DNA of 44,116 nucleotides from Patescibacteria group bacterium (GCA_023379265.1 JAMCUI010000001.1:1-44116); one strand, 5' to 3'; shown: positions 31,916 through 38,582, counted from the stretch's first letter. Notes: generated from the letters alone by a model not told the origin. Made by a program: numbers and translations.

Positions 31916-32863
31916 TTAGCAACTTGATCCACTATTTACCTTTGGTACAATTTCCTTTGATTGCAATTCCTTATCTATTTGGGCAAAACCTGTGCCACTG
32001 GAGTAATTGGCACCCAGGACCACTTTTGGATCAACTTTATCCCAAGAGATGCCTTTTTGGGTCTTAAAATATAAAGCATTTTCGACATATGTTTGAGGGA
32101 ACCAATACGAATTTAAAACAAGAGCTTTTTTATATATTTCATCCTTGGGCATTTCCTGGGATACTGCCAGTTCCAGAAATCCCAGCATTGCCGCACCGTG
32201 GTTACAGTCAGGAAAATAGGTGCTATTGCCGCAGCAGGGTCGGTATATATTTTGGGAAATTTCTGTGATTTCCTGTTCCTGTTGCGGGGTAAGTTGGATA
32301 AGGTTAAATTTATTAAAAAGTTCTTCACCTGGGATTTTTCCCAGAGTCCAACCTCCGGTTGAAGCAAAATTGCCGACATCATTTTTATACTGCGTGCCCA
32401 TAGGGCCTTTTGCTAATACTGCCGTTTTGTTGGAAATTCCCAGAGGCCAGAGAAGATTGAGTATAAAACTGGCATTCTGAGGAGTCACTGTCAATTTCCC
32501 ATTGTCAGGATTATCAAGGAGTTGCTTTTCATTAGTTGTGAGCGAATTGTTTTGTCCGCTGTAAACCTGGAGTAGTTTATCCTTGTCTATTGCTCCATCC
32601 TTTATCATTTTTATGACCGTATCACCGATGGAAACGCCAAGATCAAGCTTGTCCGGTAATACTTCCTTTGTGACGAGAGCTTGTATCTTTGCCGGATCCG
32701 GAGAGGGAGTAGGTTGTGGTTTGGGAAATATACTTATGCCTGCAATTTGAGTGCGGGCAATAAAGGATGGTATAAGAATAGTAATTAGGATAACCGACAG
32801 TGCTCCGGTCAGAATTCCTAGAAAAAAATTATTCTTTTCTTTAATTTTTCTTCCTACTCTCAT
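31916..32863 (-). CDS. Membrane-anchored protein with CCGN...DCNH motif, unknown function
   Basis: The protein has 315 residues. A basic start and one helix (about 13-36) anchor it. A Pro-rich linker (KPQPTPSPDP) leads to a soluble extracytoplasmic domain. The striking segment is IYRPCCGNSTYFPDCNHGAAML (206-227) with C210, C211, C220 and H222 grouped like a metal or thiol site, and the last residue is C315. I do not recognise the family. GGAGG lies 6 nt before ATG, and the gene overlaps the CcdA-like gene by 23 bp, so translation is coupled. Its place between a CcdA-like protein and a Met-rich protein suggests it is a redox or copper-handling partner; this is inference. Confidence 0.75.
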   Translation of the reverse strand: MRVGRKIKEKNNFFLGILTGALSVILITILIPSFIARTQIAGISIFPKPQPTPSPDPAKIQALVTKEVLPDKLDLGVSIGDTVIKMIKDGAIDKDKLLQVYSGQNNSLTTNEKQLLDNPDNGKLTVTPQNASFILNLLWPLGISNKTAVLAKGPMGTQYKNDVGNFASTGGWTLGKIPGEELFNKFNLIQLTPQQEQEITEISQNIYRPCCGNSTYFPDCNHGAAMLGFLELAVSQEMPKDEIYKKALVLNSYWFPQTYVENALYFKTQKGISWDKVDPKVVLGANYSSGTGFAQIDKELQSKEIVPKVNSGSSC

Positions 32864-33671
32864 TTTTTGCCTCCTTTATAATTATTATAAATAATATTGC
32901 GATAATTGTGATGGTTAAAAGGTCAAAAATAGGATTGCGTAGTCTTGTAGAGATATTAAATATAAAAAGTCTTAGAGAGGTCCCATAGGCGCTATTTTCG
33001 GACATCACAATACGTCCGGTAATAGCAAGATAGGCTATAACAAAGCTTGAGGCAATAAATGTGATGGAGGCAGCAATTTTCAGAGGCTTGTCGATATTTT
33101 TCTTTATTTTGTAAAGAAACTGATTGGTCAGTTTGTCATACAAAAGGGAAAGGAAAAAAAGTGGAAAGACAATTCCCAAGACATAAACGATTGAGACTAT
33201 AAGTGCTGAAAAGAGTGTTGGTGAAAGTGATGATAGAGTGATAGCGGCAAATAGAACTGGGGCACAACAGGAGGAGGTGACGCCGGAAAAAAGACCCAGT
33301 ACAAAAGTGGAAAGCACTGTGGTCTTTTGGGGCATGGTATAGTGGGGTAGAGGAAAAGCAGGAAGCTTCATTTCAAAAAGAGTCATCAATCCTAAAATAA
33401 ACATAAAGAATGCTCCAATAAGATATGTAGTAGTATGGAATTGGTCAAAAATGGAGACGATGACGCGCATGCCAAGGGCAACAGGTATCAGAATACTGCC
33501 AAGTCCTGTTGCAAACACAAGTGTTAGAAGAAGTATTTTTTTCCTGTCCCTAAAAACCGTACCCAGGTATGATGGTAGAAGAAAAGTAATGCAGCAGGGG
33601 GCAAAAAGCGCTACCATGCCGCCAAGAAAAGAAGCTGTAATTGATATACCCAAAAAAAGACCTGAATTCAT
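32841..33671 (-). CDS. CcdA/DsbD-like transmembrane thiol transporter
   Basis: The protein has 276 residues and about six to seven hydrophobic helices. FAPCCITFLLPSYLG (C26, C27) and SGVTSSCCAPVLF (C135, C136) occupy the places of the two cysteines that CcdA/DsbD use to carry electrons across the membrane; here each is a CC pair. GLGSILIPVALGM and VYVLGIVFPLFFLSLLYDKL fit the fold. It should pass reducing power from cytosolic thioredoxin to extracytoplasmic partners. No cytochrome c genes are nearby, so the client is likely one of its operon neighbours. The additional C-terminal helix (FDLLTITIIAILFIIIIK) is unusual. The gene lies 2 bp after the DUF1573 gene. Confidence 0.85.
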   Translation of the reverse strand: MNSGLFLGISITASFLGGMVALFAPCCITFLLPSYLGTVFRDRKKILLLTLVFATGLGSILIPVALGMRVIVSIFDQFHTTTYLIGAFFMFILGLMTLFEMKLPAFPLPHYTMPQKTTVLSTFVLGLFSGVTSSCCAPVLFAAITLSSLSPTLFSALIVSIVYVLGIVFPLFFLSLLYDKLTNQFLYKIKKNIDKPLKIAASITFIASSFVIAYLAITGRIVMSENSAYGTSLRLFIFNISTRLRNPIFDLLTITIIAILFIIIIKEAKNESRKKN

Positions 33672-33673
33672 AT

Positions 33674-34198
33674 TTATTCAACGAACGCTTTAACTGTAAA
33701 TGTAAGATTAGAAGAGGAAGGATCATTTGTCTTTACGTATACATCCCGGCTGATGGTGCCTGAAACAGGCATCAGATACGGTTTGTAAATGACTGAAAGC
33801 GTTGCCTTTTTGCCTGGCGCGACTATTCCTATCCAGGGGTTTTCCGAGTGCATGCCAAATTCCGGGCTTTTGACTCCGTCAATAGTGATTTGTCCGAAGG
33901 TGCACATGCAGGATGATTTGATATCATATAGCTGAAGTGGTTTGTTTCCCTGATTTGTGATGGTAAAGGTGGCTGATTTTTCACTATTTAACTTCATATC
34001 GCCCAGATCTGAAAAATTTGATGAGGTTACCGTTTTGGGTTTATCCGTTTCGCTTGCCGAGTAGGTGACAAGTTTAGTATCGCTGTTTGCACTGTTTGTT
34101 GAATCCCGGGAGGCAAATACAGTAACTAGTATGATAAAGATTAATGTTGTGACTCCAACGCTAATAAATATTATTTTTTCGGTTCCGATCGATTTCAT
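33674..34198 (-). CDS. DUF1573-family membrane-anchored protein
   Basis: The protein has 174 residues with an N-terminal membrane helix (8-28), a polar linker, and an Ig-like DUF1573 domain (LNSEKSATFTITNQGNKPLQL, SSCMCTFGQI with C97/C99, IVAPGKKATLSVIYKP, VYVKTNDPSSSNLTFTVKAF). The CxC-type pair in this place is a hallmark of DUF1573. The domain faces outside the cell. It is the first gene of the operon behind the CsoR-type operator. The start is ATG 34198; an in-frame TTG at 34243 would run through the operator and is rejected. Function unknown; redox or copper-related by context. Confidence 0.83.
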   Translation of the reverse strand: MKSIGTEKIIFISVGVTTLIFIILVTVFASRDSTNSANSDTKLVTYSASETDKPKTVTSSNFSDLGDMKLNSEKSATFTITNQGNKPLQLYDIKSSCMCTFGQITIDGVKSPEFGMHSENPWIGIVAPGKKATLSVIYKPYLMPVSGTISRDVYVKTNDPSSSNLTFTVKAFVE

Positions 34199-34210
34199 AA
34201 AGTATAGAAC

Positions 34211-34228
34211 ATCCCCTATGGGGGGTAT
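34211..34228. promoter_or_regulatory. CsoR-type operator of the DUF1573-ccdA operon
   Basis: ATCCCCTATGGGGGGTAT; on the minus strand ATACCCCCCATAGGGGAT. It is a G/C-run dyad flanked by AT, as recognised by CsoR/RcnR-family repressors, and matches the site in front of csoR. It covers the predicted transcription start. Confidence 0.75.
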
Positions 34229-34234
34229 AGGGAT

Positions 34235-34263
34235 ACAATACAATTACACGGGTTAGTTGTCAA
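34235..34263 (-). promoter_or_regulatory. Promoter of the DUF1573-ccdA operon
   Basis: TTGACA (34263-34258), a 17-bp spacer, TATTGT (34240-34235) on the minus strand. The operator begins 6 bp downstream. Confidence 0.65.
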
Positions 34264-34373
34264 GAGTGAACAAAATATATTCTATCTTTTTTTGGCTATA
34301 TTGCATGTATTAAGAGAAAGAAGTATAGGGTTCAAAATGAAAAATGGATATTAAATATAAGGTTTGAATTTGT

Positions 34374-34643
34374 TTATTGATTCTTTTTGAGGATTGCCAT
34401 GATTTCATCAATTACTTCTTTAGAATTGCCCTTTTTTATGGCATCAACGACACAAGTGTTTAGATGATTATTTAACACTAACGTGTCGATTCCCTTTAGT
34501 GCCGCTTCAACTGCCTGAGATTGGTGCAAGACATCAATACAGTAGGTATCGTTTTCCACCATTTTGCGTACCTTTTTAAGATGTCCTTCTGCAATCTTAA
34601 GCCTTCGGACGATTTGATCTTTCTGGGTTTTTTTCTCTACCAT
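34374..34643 (-). CDS. csoR: Copper-sensing repressor, CsoR family
   Basis: The protein has 89 residues. The all-helical fold of the CsoR/RcnR family is evident (RRLKIAEGHLKKVRKMVEND, HQSQAVEAALKGIDTLVLNNHL). The Cu(I) ligand set Cys-His-Cys is present as C35, H60 and C64 in TYCIDVL and NNHLNTCV, the spacing expected for copper sensors and not for nickel (RcnR) or formaldehyde (FrmR) types. Apo-protein should bind the GC-run dyads and release them on copper binding. It has its own promoter and operator, so it is autoregulated, and the target operon lies immediately downstream. Confidence 0.93.
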   Translation of the reverse strand: MVEKKTQKDQIVRRLKIAEGHLKKVRKMVENDTYCIDVLHQSQAVEAALKGIDTLVLNNHLNTCVVDAIKKGNSKEVIDEIMAILKKNQ

Positions 34644-34646
34644 AAT

Positions 34647-34664
34647 ATCCCCCTACCGGGGTAT
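34647..34664. promoter_or_regulatory. CsoR-type operator of csoR
   Basis: ATCCCCCTACCGGGGTAT; on the minus strand ATACCCCGGTAGGGGGAT. It shares ATACCCC...GGGGAT with the second site 430 bp away. It lies between the -10 box and the start codon, at the transcription start. Confidence 0.78.
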
Positions 34665-34668
34665 CAGA

Positions 34669-34697
34669 ATTATAAAGTCTTAATTGGTATAAGTCAA
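34669..34697 (-). promoter_or_regulatory. Promoter of csoR
   Basis: TTGACT (34697-34692), a 17-bp spacer, TATAAT (34674-34669) on the minus strand; the operator begins 4 bp downstream. Confidence 0.75.
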
Positions 34698-34729
34698 ATA
34701 TCAGTAGTTAATTTTTCAGGAGACGGGTT

Positions 34730-34735
34730 TATAAT
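34730..34735 (+). promoter_or_regulatory. TATAAT -10 box, leaderless start of the cyclase-domain genes
   Basis: TATAAT ends 6 nt before ATG 34742. The predicted transcript starts at the A of ATG. Confidence 0.6.
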
Positions 34736-34741
34736 TCTATT

Positions 34742-35047
34742 ATGAGTTATACTATCTGGCTTTCCTTTTTTGTTTTTGTTCCGATTATTATTCTTTGGAT
34801 TTGGCGTTTCAGACTCCTCTGGCATTACCGGAGAACTTTAGCTTATGCAATGTTTTTTGCTCTTGTTGTCTCCATCCCGTGGGATTATTTTGCCATAAAA
34901 AATCATATATGGTATTTCCCAAAAGAAGGGAATTTGGGCATATTAGTTTATGGGCTGCCCTTTGAAGAATTTATATTTATGGCGAGTGTTACTCTGCTTT
35001 TGGGCAGTATTGTAATTATTATGAAATACCGTACGCGGAGAGGCTGA
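34742..35047 (+). CDS. Lycopene cyclase-domain protein, first half (CrtYc-like)
   Basis: The protein has 101 residues and three membrane helices. WRFRLLWHYRRTL, SIPWDYFAIKNHIWYF and GLPFEEFIFMASVTLLLG (PFEE at 73-76) are the hallmarks of the lycopene cyclase domain of heterodimeric CrtYc/CrtYd enzymes in actinobacteria and archaea. The second half starts 1 nt after its stop. Together they could cyclise lycopene or a related polyene, but no phytoene synthase or desaturase is in the window, so the substrate might come from elsewhere or differ. Confidence 0.8.
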   Translation: MSYTIWLSFFVFVPIIILWIWRFRLLWHYRRTLAYAMFFALVVSIPWDYFAIKNHIWYFPKEGNLGILVYGLPFEEFIFMASVTLLLGSIVIIMKYRTRRG

Positions 35048-35048
35048 A

Positions 35049-35462
35049 ATGGGAAATAATTTTGCATATCTAGTCTCAATATTATTATTTGCCGGCATTC
35101 CCGTGACTCTCGAGTTCATACTGGGTTTCCGGCTTTTAAAACCTTTCATGGTAATGTCGGTAAAAATGATTTTCATTTCACTTTTTCTTGTACCCATTTG
35201 GGATGGAGTAGCAATTGCGCTTGGTGCCTGGAAATTTTCGCCGGAAAGAAATTTGAACATTATCATCTTGGGAGACCCGCTTGAAACATATATATGGATG
35301 GTTTTTATTGTTTTAGCAATTGCTTTTTCTATTTACACCTGGACATATTATGAGGATAAGGGATTGCCTATTATAGAAACCAGTTTCTATGACGTACTCC
35401 ACCAGACTTATGCTTTTTGGAAAAAAGAGATAAAACCATCCTTAAAACGGTTAAAGAAGTAA
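35049..35462 (+). CDS. Lycopene cyclase-domain protein, second half (CrtYd-like)
   Basis: The protein has 137 residues and about three to four helices. IPVTLEFILGFRLL, LVPIWDGVAIALGAWKFSPERNLNIIILGDPLETYIWM match the second cyclase domain. The acidic motif reads DPLET instead of PxEE (only one Glu, E79), so this half has a weaker active-site signature than the first half. The C-terminal TFYDVLHQ-like region and basic tail are cytosolic. It forms an operon with the preceding gene. Confidence 0.75.
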   Translation: MGNNFAYLVSILLFAGIPVTLEFILGFRLLKPFMVMSVKMIFISLFLVPIWDGVAIALGAWKFSPERNLNIIILGDPLETYIWMVFIVLAIAFSIYTWTYYEDKGLPIIETSFYDVLHQTYAFWKKEIKPSLKRLKK

Positions 35463-35489
35463 TTTTCGGAGCCTATCCTACTAAAAAGT

Positions 35490-35602
35490 GTTATTCTCGC
35501 GCCCGCCTTGCCGGCGAGGCAGGCAGGCGAGAATCGATTCCAGAACAGGCTCGCCTCGCTGACTCGCCTCGTCTTCGACTAGTCGAAGCGGGTCGAGAAT
35601 GA
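35490..35602. repeat. GC-rich palindromic repeat element
   Basis: About 110 bp, clearly richer in GC than the flanks. ATTCTCGC (35493-35500) pairs with GCGAGAAT (35527-35534), enclosing GCC/GGC and GCCT/AGGC pairs. A perfect 16-bp palindrome CTTCGACTAGTCGAAG lies at 35573-35588. GAGAAT recurs near the right end. It resembles REP/MITE-like dispersed elements. It follows the cyclase operon and may also serve as its terminator. Confidence 0.65.
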
Positions 35603-35705
35603 TATTTACTTGTTTTCAAGGTATAAGTACCTAATTTTCCCCTTAACAGAGTTTGGTATTTTTGATAAAATAGAGATAATTATTTTGATTCGAAAGGAGT
35701 AAAAA

Positions 35706-36029
35706 ATGGCAGAAGTAAAAGTGACCGATGATACCTTTGACAGCGAAGTAGTGAAATCTGACATTCCGGTTCTGGTGGATTTTTGGGCAGTATGGTGCGG
35801 GCCATGTCAGATGCAAAATCCCATTTTGGAGGAAGTGGCAAAAGAGTTTGAAGGAAAAGTAAAAATTGCCAAACTTAATGTGGACGAAAACCCCAAGACA
35901 GCCGCCAAATATGGCATTATGAGCATACCTACTCTTATGCTTTTCAAAGGCGGTACAAGCGTCAAGCAGATGATCGGGGTACAGAGTAAGGAGACGCTTG
36001 CCGGAGAGTTCAAGAAAGTTGTCAATTAG
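35706..36029 (+). CDS. trxA: Thioredoxin
   Basis: The protein has 107 residues. DFWAVWCGPCQMQNPIL contains the redox site WCGPC (C31, C34). YGIMSIPTLMLFKGG holds the cis-Pro. It reduces protein disulfides in the cytosol using electrons from thioredoxin reductase, and is the natural donor for the CcdA-like protein encoded 2 kb away. GAAAGGAG with a 7-nt spacer precedes the ATG, a clear Shine-Dalgarno. A terminator follows before trxB. Confidence 0.97.
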   Translation: MAEVKVTDDTFDSEVVKSDIPVLVDFWAVWCGPCQMQNPILEEVAKEFEGKVKIAKLNVDENPKTAAKYGIMSIPTLMLFKGGTSVKQMIGVQSKETLAGEFKKVVN

Positions 36030-36104
36030 CGTAAAGGGTTAGGAGTGAAGAATTAATTATATTTTATTTCTTTAAGCTTTTCGCTTTACCCTTAACGCTT
36101 TTTT
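36028..36104 (+). terminator. Terminator after trxA built from inverted 7-bp-period sequence
   Basis: AGCGT and AAAGGGT (36028-36040) can pair with ACCCTT and ACGCT (36088-36099), followed by TTTTTT. The arms read in 7-bp steps (CGCTTTA, CCCTTAA, CGCTTTT), like the coding arrays elsewhere. Confidence 0.55.
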
Positions 36105-36109
36105 CCCTT

Positions 36110-36145
36110 ATGTATGATGTAATAATTCTTGGAAGTGGTCCTGTA
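36110..36145 (+). pseudogene. Remnant or duplicate of a thioredoxin reductase start
   Basis: The 12 codons from ATG 36110 encode MYDVIILGSGPV. The first 11 residues equal the start of the real trxB 76 bp downstream, yet the DNA is only about 75% identical with mostly synonymous changes. The frame continues as a 27-codon ORF ending at 36193, overlapping the trxB start. It may be a decayed paralogue or a leader ORF. Confidence 0.65.
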
Positions 36146-36185
36146 CATGAGTTAAAAAGTTTAATCATTTGGAGGCAGTTTTATT

Positions 36186-37133
36186 ATGTATGACGTAATT
36201 ATTCTTGGCTCCGGGCCTGCTGGTCTCACCGCTGGAATTTATTCCGTCCGGGCAGGTTATAAGACTCTCATTGTAGCTGGTACCAAATGGGGTGGACAAC
36301 TGATGTTGACCACGCTTGTGGAGAATTTCCCAGGATTTGTCGAAGGGATACAAGGGCCGGAGTTAATGATGAACATGCGTAAACAGGTAGAAAGGCTTGG
36401 AGTAGAATTTCTGAACACTGATTTTGAACAGGCAGATTTTTCCTCAAGGCCTTTTAAGATAAAAGCCGAAGGAAAAATTCATGAGACAAAATCCGTAATT
36501 GTTGCTACAGGTGCTGATTCCCTATGGCTTAATATTCCAGGAGAAATGCAGCTGCGAGGTAAAGGTGTCTCTACCTGCGCGGTTTGTGACGCATTTTTCT
36601 TCAGGGATAAGAATACTGTAGTAGTCGGGGGAGGAGATAGCGCCATGGAAGAAGCGCTGGTATTGGCAAAAGTGGCAAAAACAGTAACTATAGTGCATAG
36701 AAGAGACGGTTTCCGGGCTTCAGAGGCGATGCAAAAAAGAGTATTTTCTGAACCTAAAATTAAAGTACTTTGGAATAAGGCGGTTACAAAGTATATGGGT
36801 AGTGATCATGTGACTGGAGTGGGATTGAAAGATCTAAAAACCGGTAAGGAAGAGGAATTTGCTACAGACGGTGTATTTATTGCCATAGGGCATAAACCTA
36901 ATACTGATAAATTAAAAGGGATAGAACTGGATGCAAAAGGCTATATAGTGAAAAAGGAAATAAAGGAGAAGGGGCTTATGAAATATCGTAGTGCCACTAG
37001 CGTACCGGGTGTTTTTGTAGGTGGGGATGTACATGATTATCGCTATAAACAGGCAATAACCGCTTCAGCTTTCGGATGTATGGCCGCCTTGGACGTGGAT
37101 AAGTGGATGGAAGAGAATGAGAAGTCCTCATAA
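36186..37133 (+). CDS. trxB: Thioredoxin reductase
   Basis: The protein has 315 residues. FAD-binding LGSGPAGLTAGIYS (8-21), redox pair CAVC (C131, C134; usually CATC, followed here by DAFFFRDK), NADPH-binding VVGGGDSAMEEALVLAK and HRRDGFRASE, and the C-terminal GVFVGGDVHDYRYKQAITASAFG. HRR with the downstream Arg indicates NADPH use. It reduces thioredoxin encoded just upstream. GGAGG lies 10 nt before the ATG. A second, more divergent reductase lies at 43.1 kb. Confidence 0.95.
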   Translation: MYDVIILGSGPAGLTAGIYSVRAGYKTLIVAGTKWGGQLMLTTLVENFPGFVEGIQGPELMMNMRKQVERLGVEFLNTDFEQADFSSRPFKIKAEGKIHETKSVIVATGADSLWLNIPGEMQLRGKGVSTCAVCDAFFFRDKNTVVVGGGDSAMEEALVLAKVAKTVTIVHRRDGFRASEAMQKRVFSEPKIKVLWNKAVTKYMGSDHVTGVGLKDLKTGKEEEFATDGVFIAIGHKPNTDKLKGIELDAKGYIVKKEIKEKGLMKYRSATSVPGVFVGGDVHDYRYKQAITASAFGCMAALDVDKWMEENEKSS

Positions 37134-37135
37134 AC

Positions 37136-37172
37136 AAAGTTATTATCGGTTGAGGCCCAAATAACTTTCTTT
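37136..37172 (+). terminator. Hairpin after trxB
   Basis: AAAGTTATT (37136-37144) pairs with AATAACTTT (37160-37168), followed by ctttc. The stem is 9 bp and the T-tract weak, so it is a likely but imperfect terminator. Confidence 0.5.
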
Positions 37173-37232
37173 CAGATGTGATTTATTTATTTCCAGGATT
37201 GTATTTATTAATTTTCTTTATCCTAAAAAGAA

Positions 37233-38306
37233 GTGTCATTTGTCAAAATTGGAACAAGAAAAAGTAGAAGGCTTCCCTTCAGACTTGATTTGATGTTTTT
37301 GGCGGTTGGAATAATATTTATACTTTCCGGTGTAGGGGTAGGTTTCCATCAAATTCTAAAAGCCTCTAGCGAAGAGACGTCATCAGTATTATCAGCTCAA
37401 GATAGTCTTTCTGACCCGCTGCATGACCCATTTTACCAGAGAATACTTCATACAAAAACGGTAGACAGTTATCCTCCAAACAATTATTTCCCTGAAAGTT
37501 ATATGCAGGCTAATCACAAGCCTATTGACATAACCGCTCGGGCGTATGCTGTATTTGATAGGGATAGTAGGCAACTTCTGTATGGTCGAAATCTGGTGGA
37601 AAGGATGCCAATTGCATCTGTTGTCAAAATCATGACGGCAATTGTTGCTTTGGAAAATGCACCTTTGGATACAATTTATACTGTGCCGTCCCGGGCGGCC
37701 CAAGTCGGTGAAGCCAGTATGGGATTGTCTTTAGGGGAGAGATTGACTGAGGAGGAATTGCTTTACGGTCTTCTTTTGCCATCTGGAAATGATGCTGCAG
37801 AGACTTTAGCTTCCGGAATAGGGAAATATAGATTAGGAAAATTAAATGGTACAGATGTGACAGATGAGAAAGGGAGAAACTGGTTTATACATGCGATGAA
37901 CCAGAAAGCACAAGATCTGGGAATGATGGATACTTATTTTTTCAACCCGACGGGTCTGGATGAGGAAACGCCTGAAATAAGCAGTTTCTCCTCAGCGTTG
38001 GATCTGGTGGCTTTGACAAACTATGCTCTGCAAAATCCCACTTTTGCCAAGGTTGTAGATACCCACAGCATAGACTTGCCTTATAAAGATGGTTTCCATA
38101 AGGAGTTTTATCTGGAAAATATATTACAGCTGTCTGGTAGTTTTGATGGTATAAAAGGTGTTAAACCTGGAAATTCAGTCTTTGCCAGGGAGACACTTGT
38201 ATCTTATGATGAGCTAAATGGAAGAAGAATAATTGTAGTGATTTTGGGTAGCGATCATACCAAAGATGATGCTCTTGAAATATATAAACAGGTTTTCGGA
38301 GAATAA
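37233..38306 (+). CDS. D-alanyl-D-alanine carboxypeptidase (peptidase S11/PBP5-like)
   Basis: The protein has 357 residues. A membrane helix at 18-37 anchors it, with the catalytic domain outside. SxxK is SVVK (S129, K132), and SxN is SGN (184-186). The third motif, normally KTG, reads KPG (311-313) in GIKGVKPGNSVFARE, a departure in a residue that helps bind the substrate carboxylate. It trims the terminal D-Ala of peptidoglycan stems. The start is GTG 37233, with no strong Shine-Dalgarno. Confidence 0.88.
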   Translation: MSFVKIGTRKSRRLPFRLDLMFLAVGIIFILSGVGVGFHQILKASSEETSSVLSAQDSLSDPLHDPFYQRILHTKTVDSYPPNNYFPESYMQANHKPIDITARAYAVFDRDSRQLLYGRNLVERMPIASVVKIMTAIVALENAPLDTIYTVPSRAAQVGEASMGLSLGERLTEEELLYGLLLPSGNDAAETLASGIGKYRLGKLNGTDVTDEKGRNWFIHAMNQKAQDLGMMDTYFFNPTGLDEETPEISSFSSALDLVALTNYALQNPTFAKVVDTHSIDLPYKDGFHKEFYLENILQLSGSFDGIKGVKPGNSVFARETLVSYDELNGRRIIVVILGSDHTKDDALEIYKQVFGE

Positions 38307-38319
38307 ATCCGTATTGGTC

Positions 38320-38347
38320 TTGACAATTGGAGAGATTTTGTTAAACT
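38320..38347 (+). promoter_or_regulatory. Promoter of the T-box leader and serAB
   Basis: TTGACA (38320-38325), a 16-bp spacer, TAAACT (38342-38347). The predicted transcription start is near 38354. Confidence 0.6.
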
Positions 38348-38353
38348 GTATCG

Positions 38354-38582
38354 AAATTGAAAATTAGAAAAGCGCTATTTTACCGGAATTTCCGCCGGTA
38401 AAGTTCCCTAAAGGACGCGCTGTATCTGAAAATGTCAGGTAAAACATAAAGTGAATATGAAGTGACATGTAAGGATAGCCGGGAATTCCCGTTATAGAAT
38501 AGTTGAGTACCGATGCGATCGGGAAAAAGAAAAGTGGCACAGCGAACACCTCGCCTTTTTGAAAAGGAGGAGGTGTTTTTTT
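38354..38582 (+). ncRNA. T-box leader, serine type
   Basis: The F-box CCGTTA (38489-38494) is followed by TTGAGTA. A Stem III hairpin CCGAT/ATCGG lies at 38510-38522. The antiterminator has AAAAG (38530-38534) pairing with CTTTT (38555-38559), a 7-nt bulge TGGCACA (38535-38541; consensus UGGNACC), and GCG/CGC as helix A2. The UGGC reading requires a G discriminator, as in tRNA-Ser. The competing terminator ACACCTC (38546-38552)/GAGGTGT (38570-38576) with TTTTTTT ends at the start codon. Stem I is only partly resolved; an AGU codon at 38461-38463 is a candidate specifier. The leader is ~175 nt before the antiterminator, a normal T-box size. Confidence 0.85.
38546..38582 (+). terminator. T-box terminator whose 3' arm contains the serAB Shine-Dalgarno
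   Basis: The outer stem is 7 bp, with inner CCTTTT/AAAAGG pairing and 7 Ts. GGAGGAGGTG (38566-38575) is both the 3' arm and the ribosome binding site, 7 nt before ATG 38583. Confidence 0.85.

Noticed and set aside
31239-34243. Cytochrome c maturation operon based on the CcdA-like protein
   Set aside because: No CXXCH proteins, CcsA/CcsB or haem lyase genes are present; the operator and neighbours point to copper or thiol chemistry.
35531-35545. GAATCGATTC as a tRNA or attachment-site remnant
   Set aside because: It is a short palindrome inside the GC-rich repeat element, with no tRNA gene or integrase nearby.
35417-35602. 61-codon reading frame over the GC-rich element
   Set aside because: Its Arg/Ala/Leu-rich product comes from the palindromic repeat; it overlaps the cyclase gene in another frame and has no ribosome site.
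38559-38582. Upstream ATG 38559 as the serAB start
   Set aside because: It is part of the terminator hairpin; the ribosome site GGAGGAGGTG lies between it and ATG 38583.
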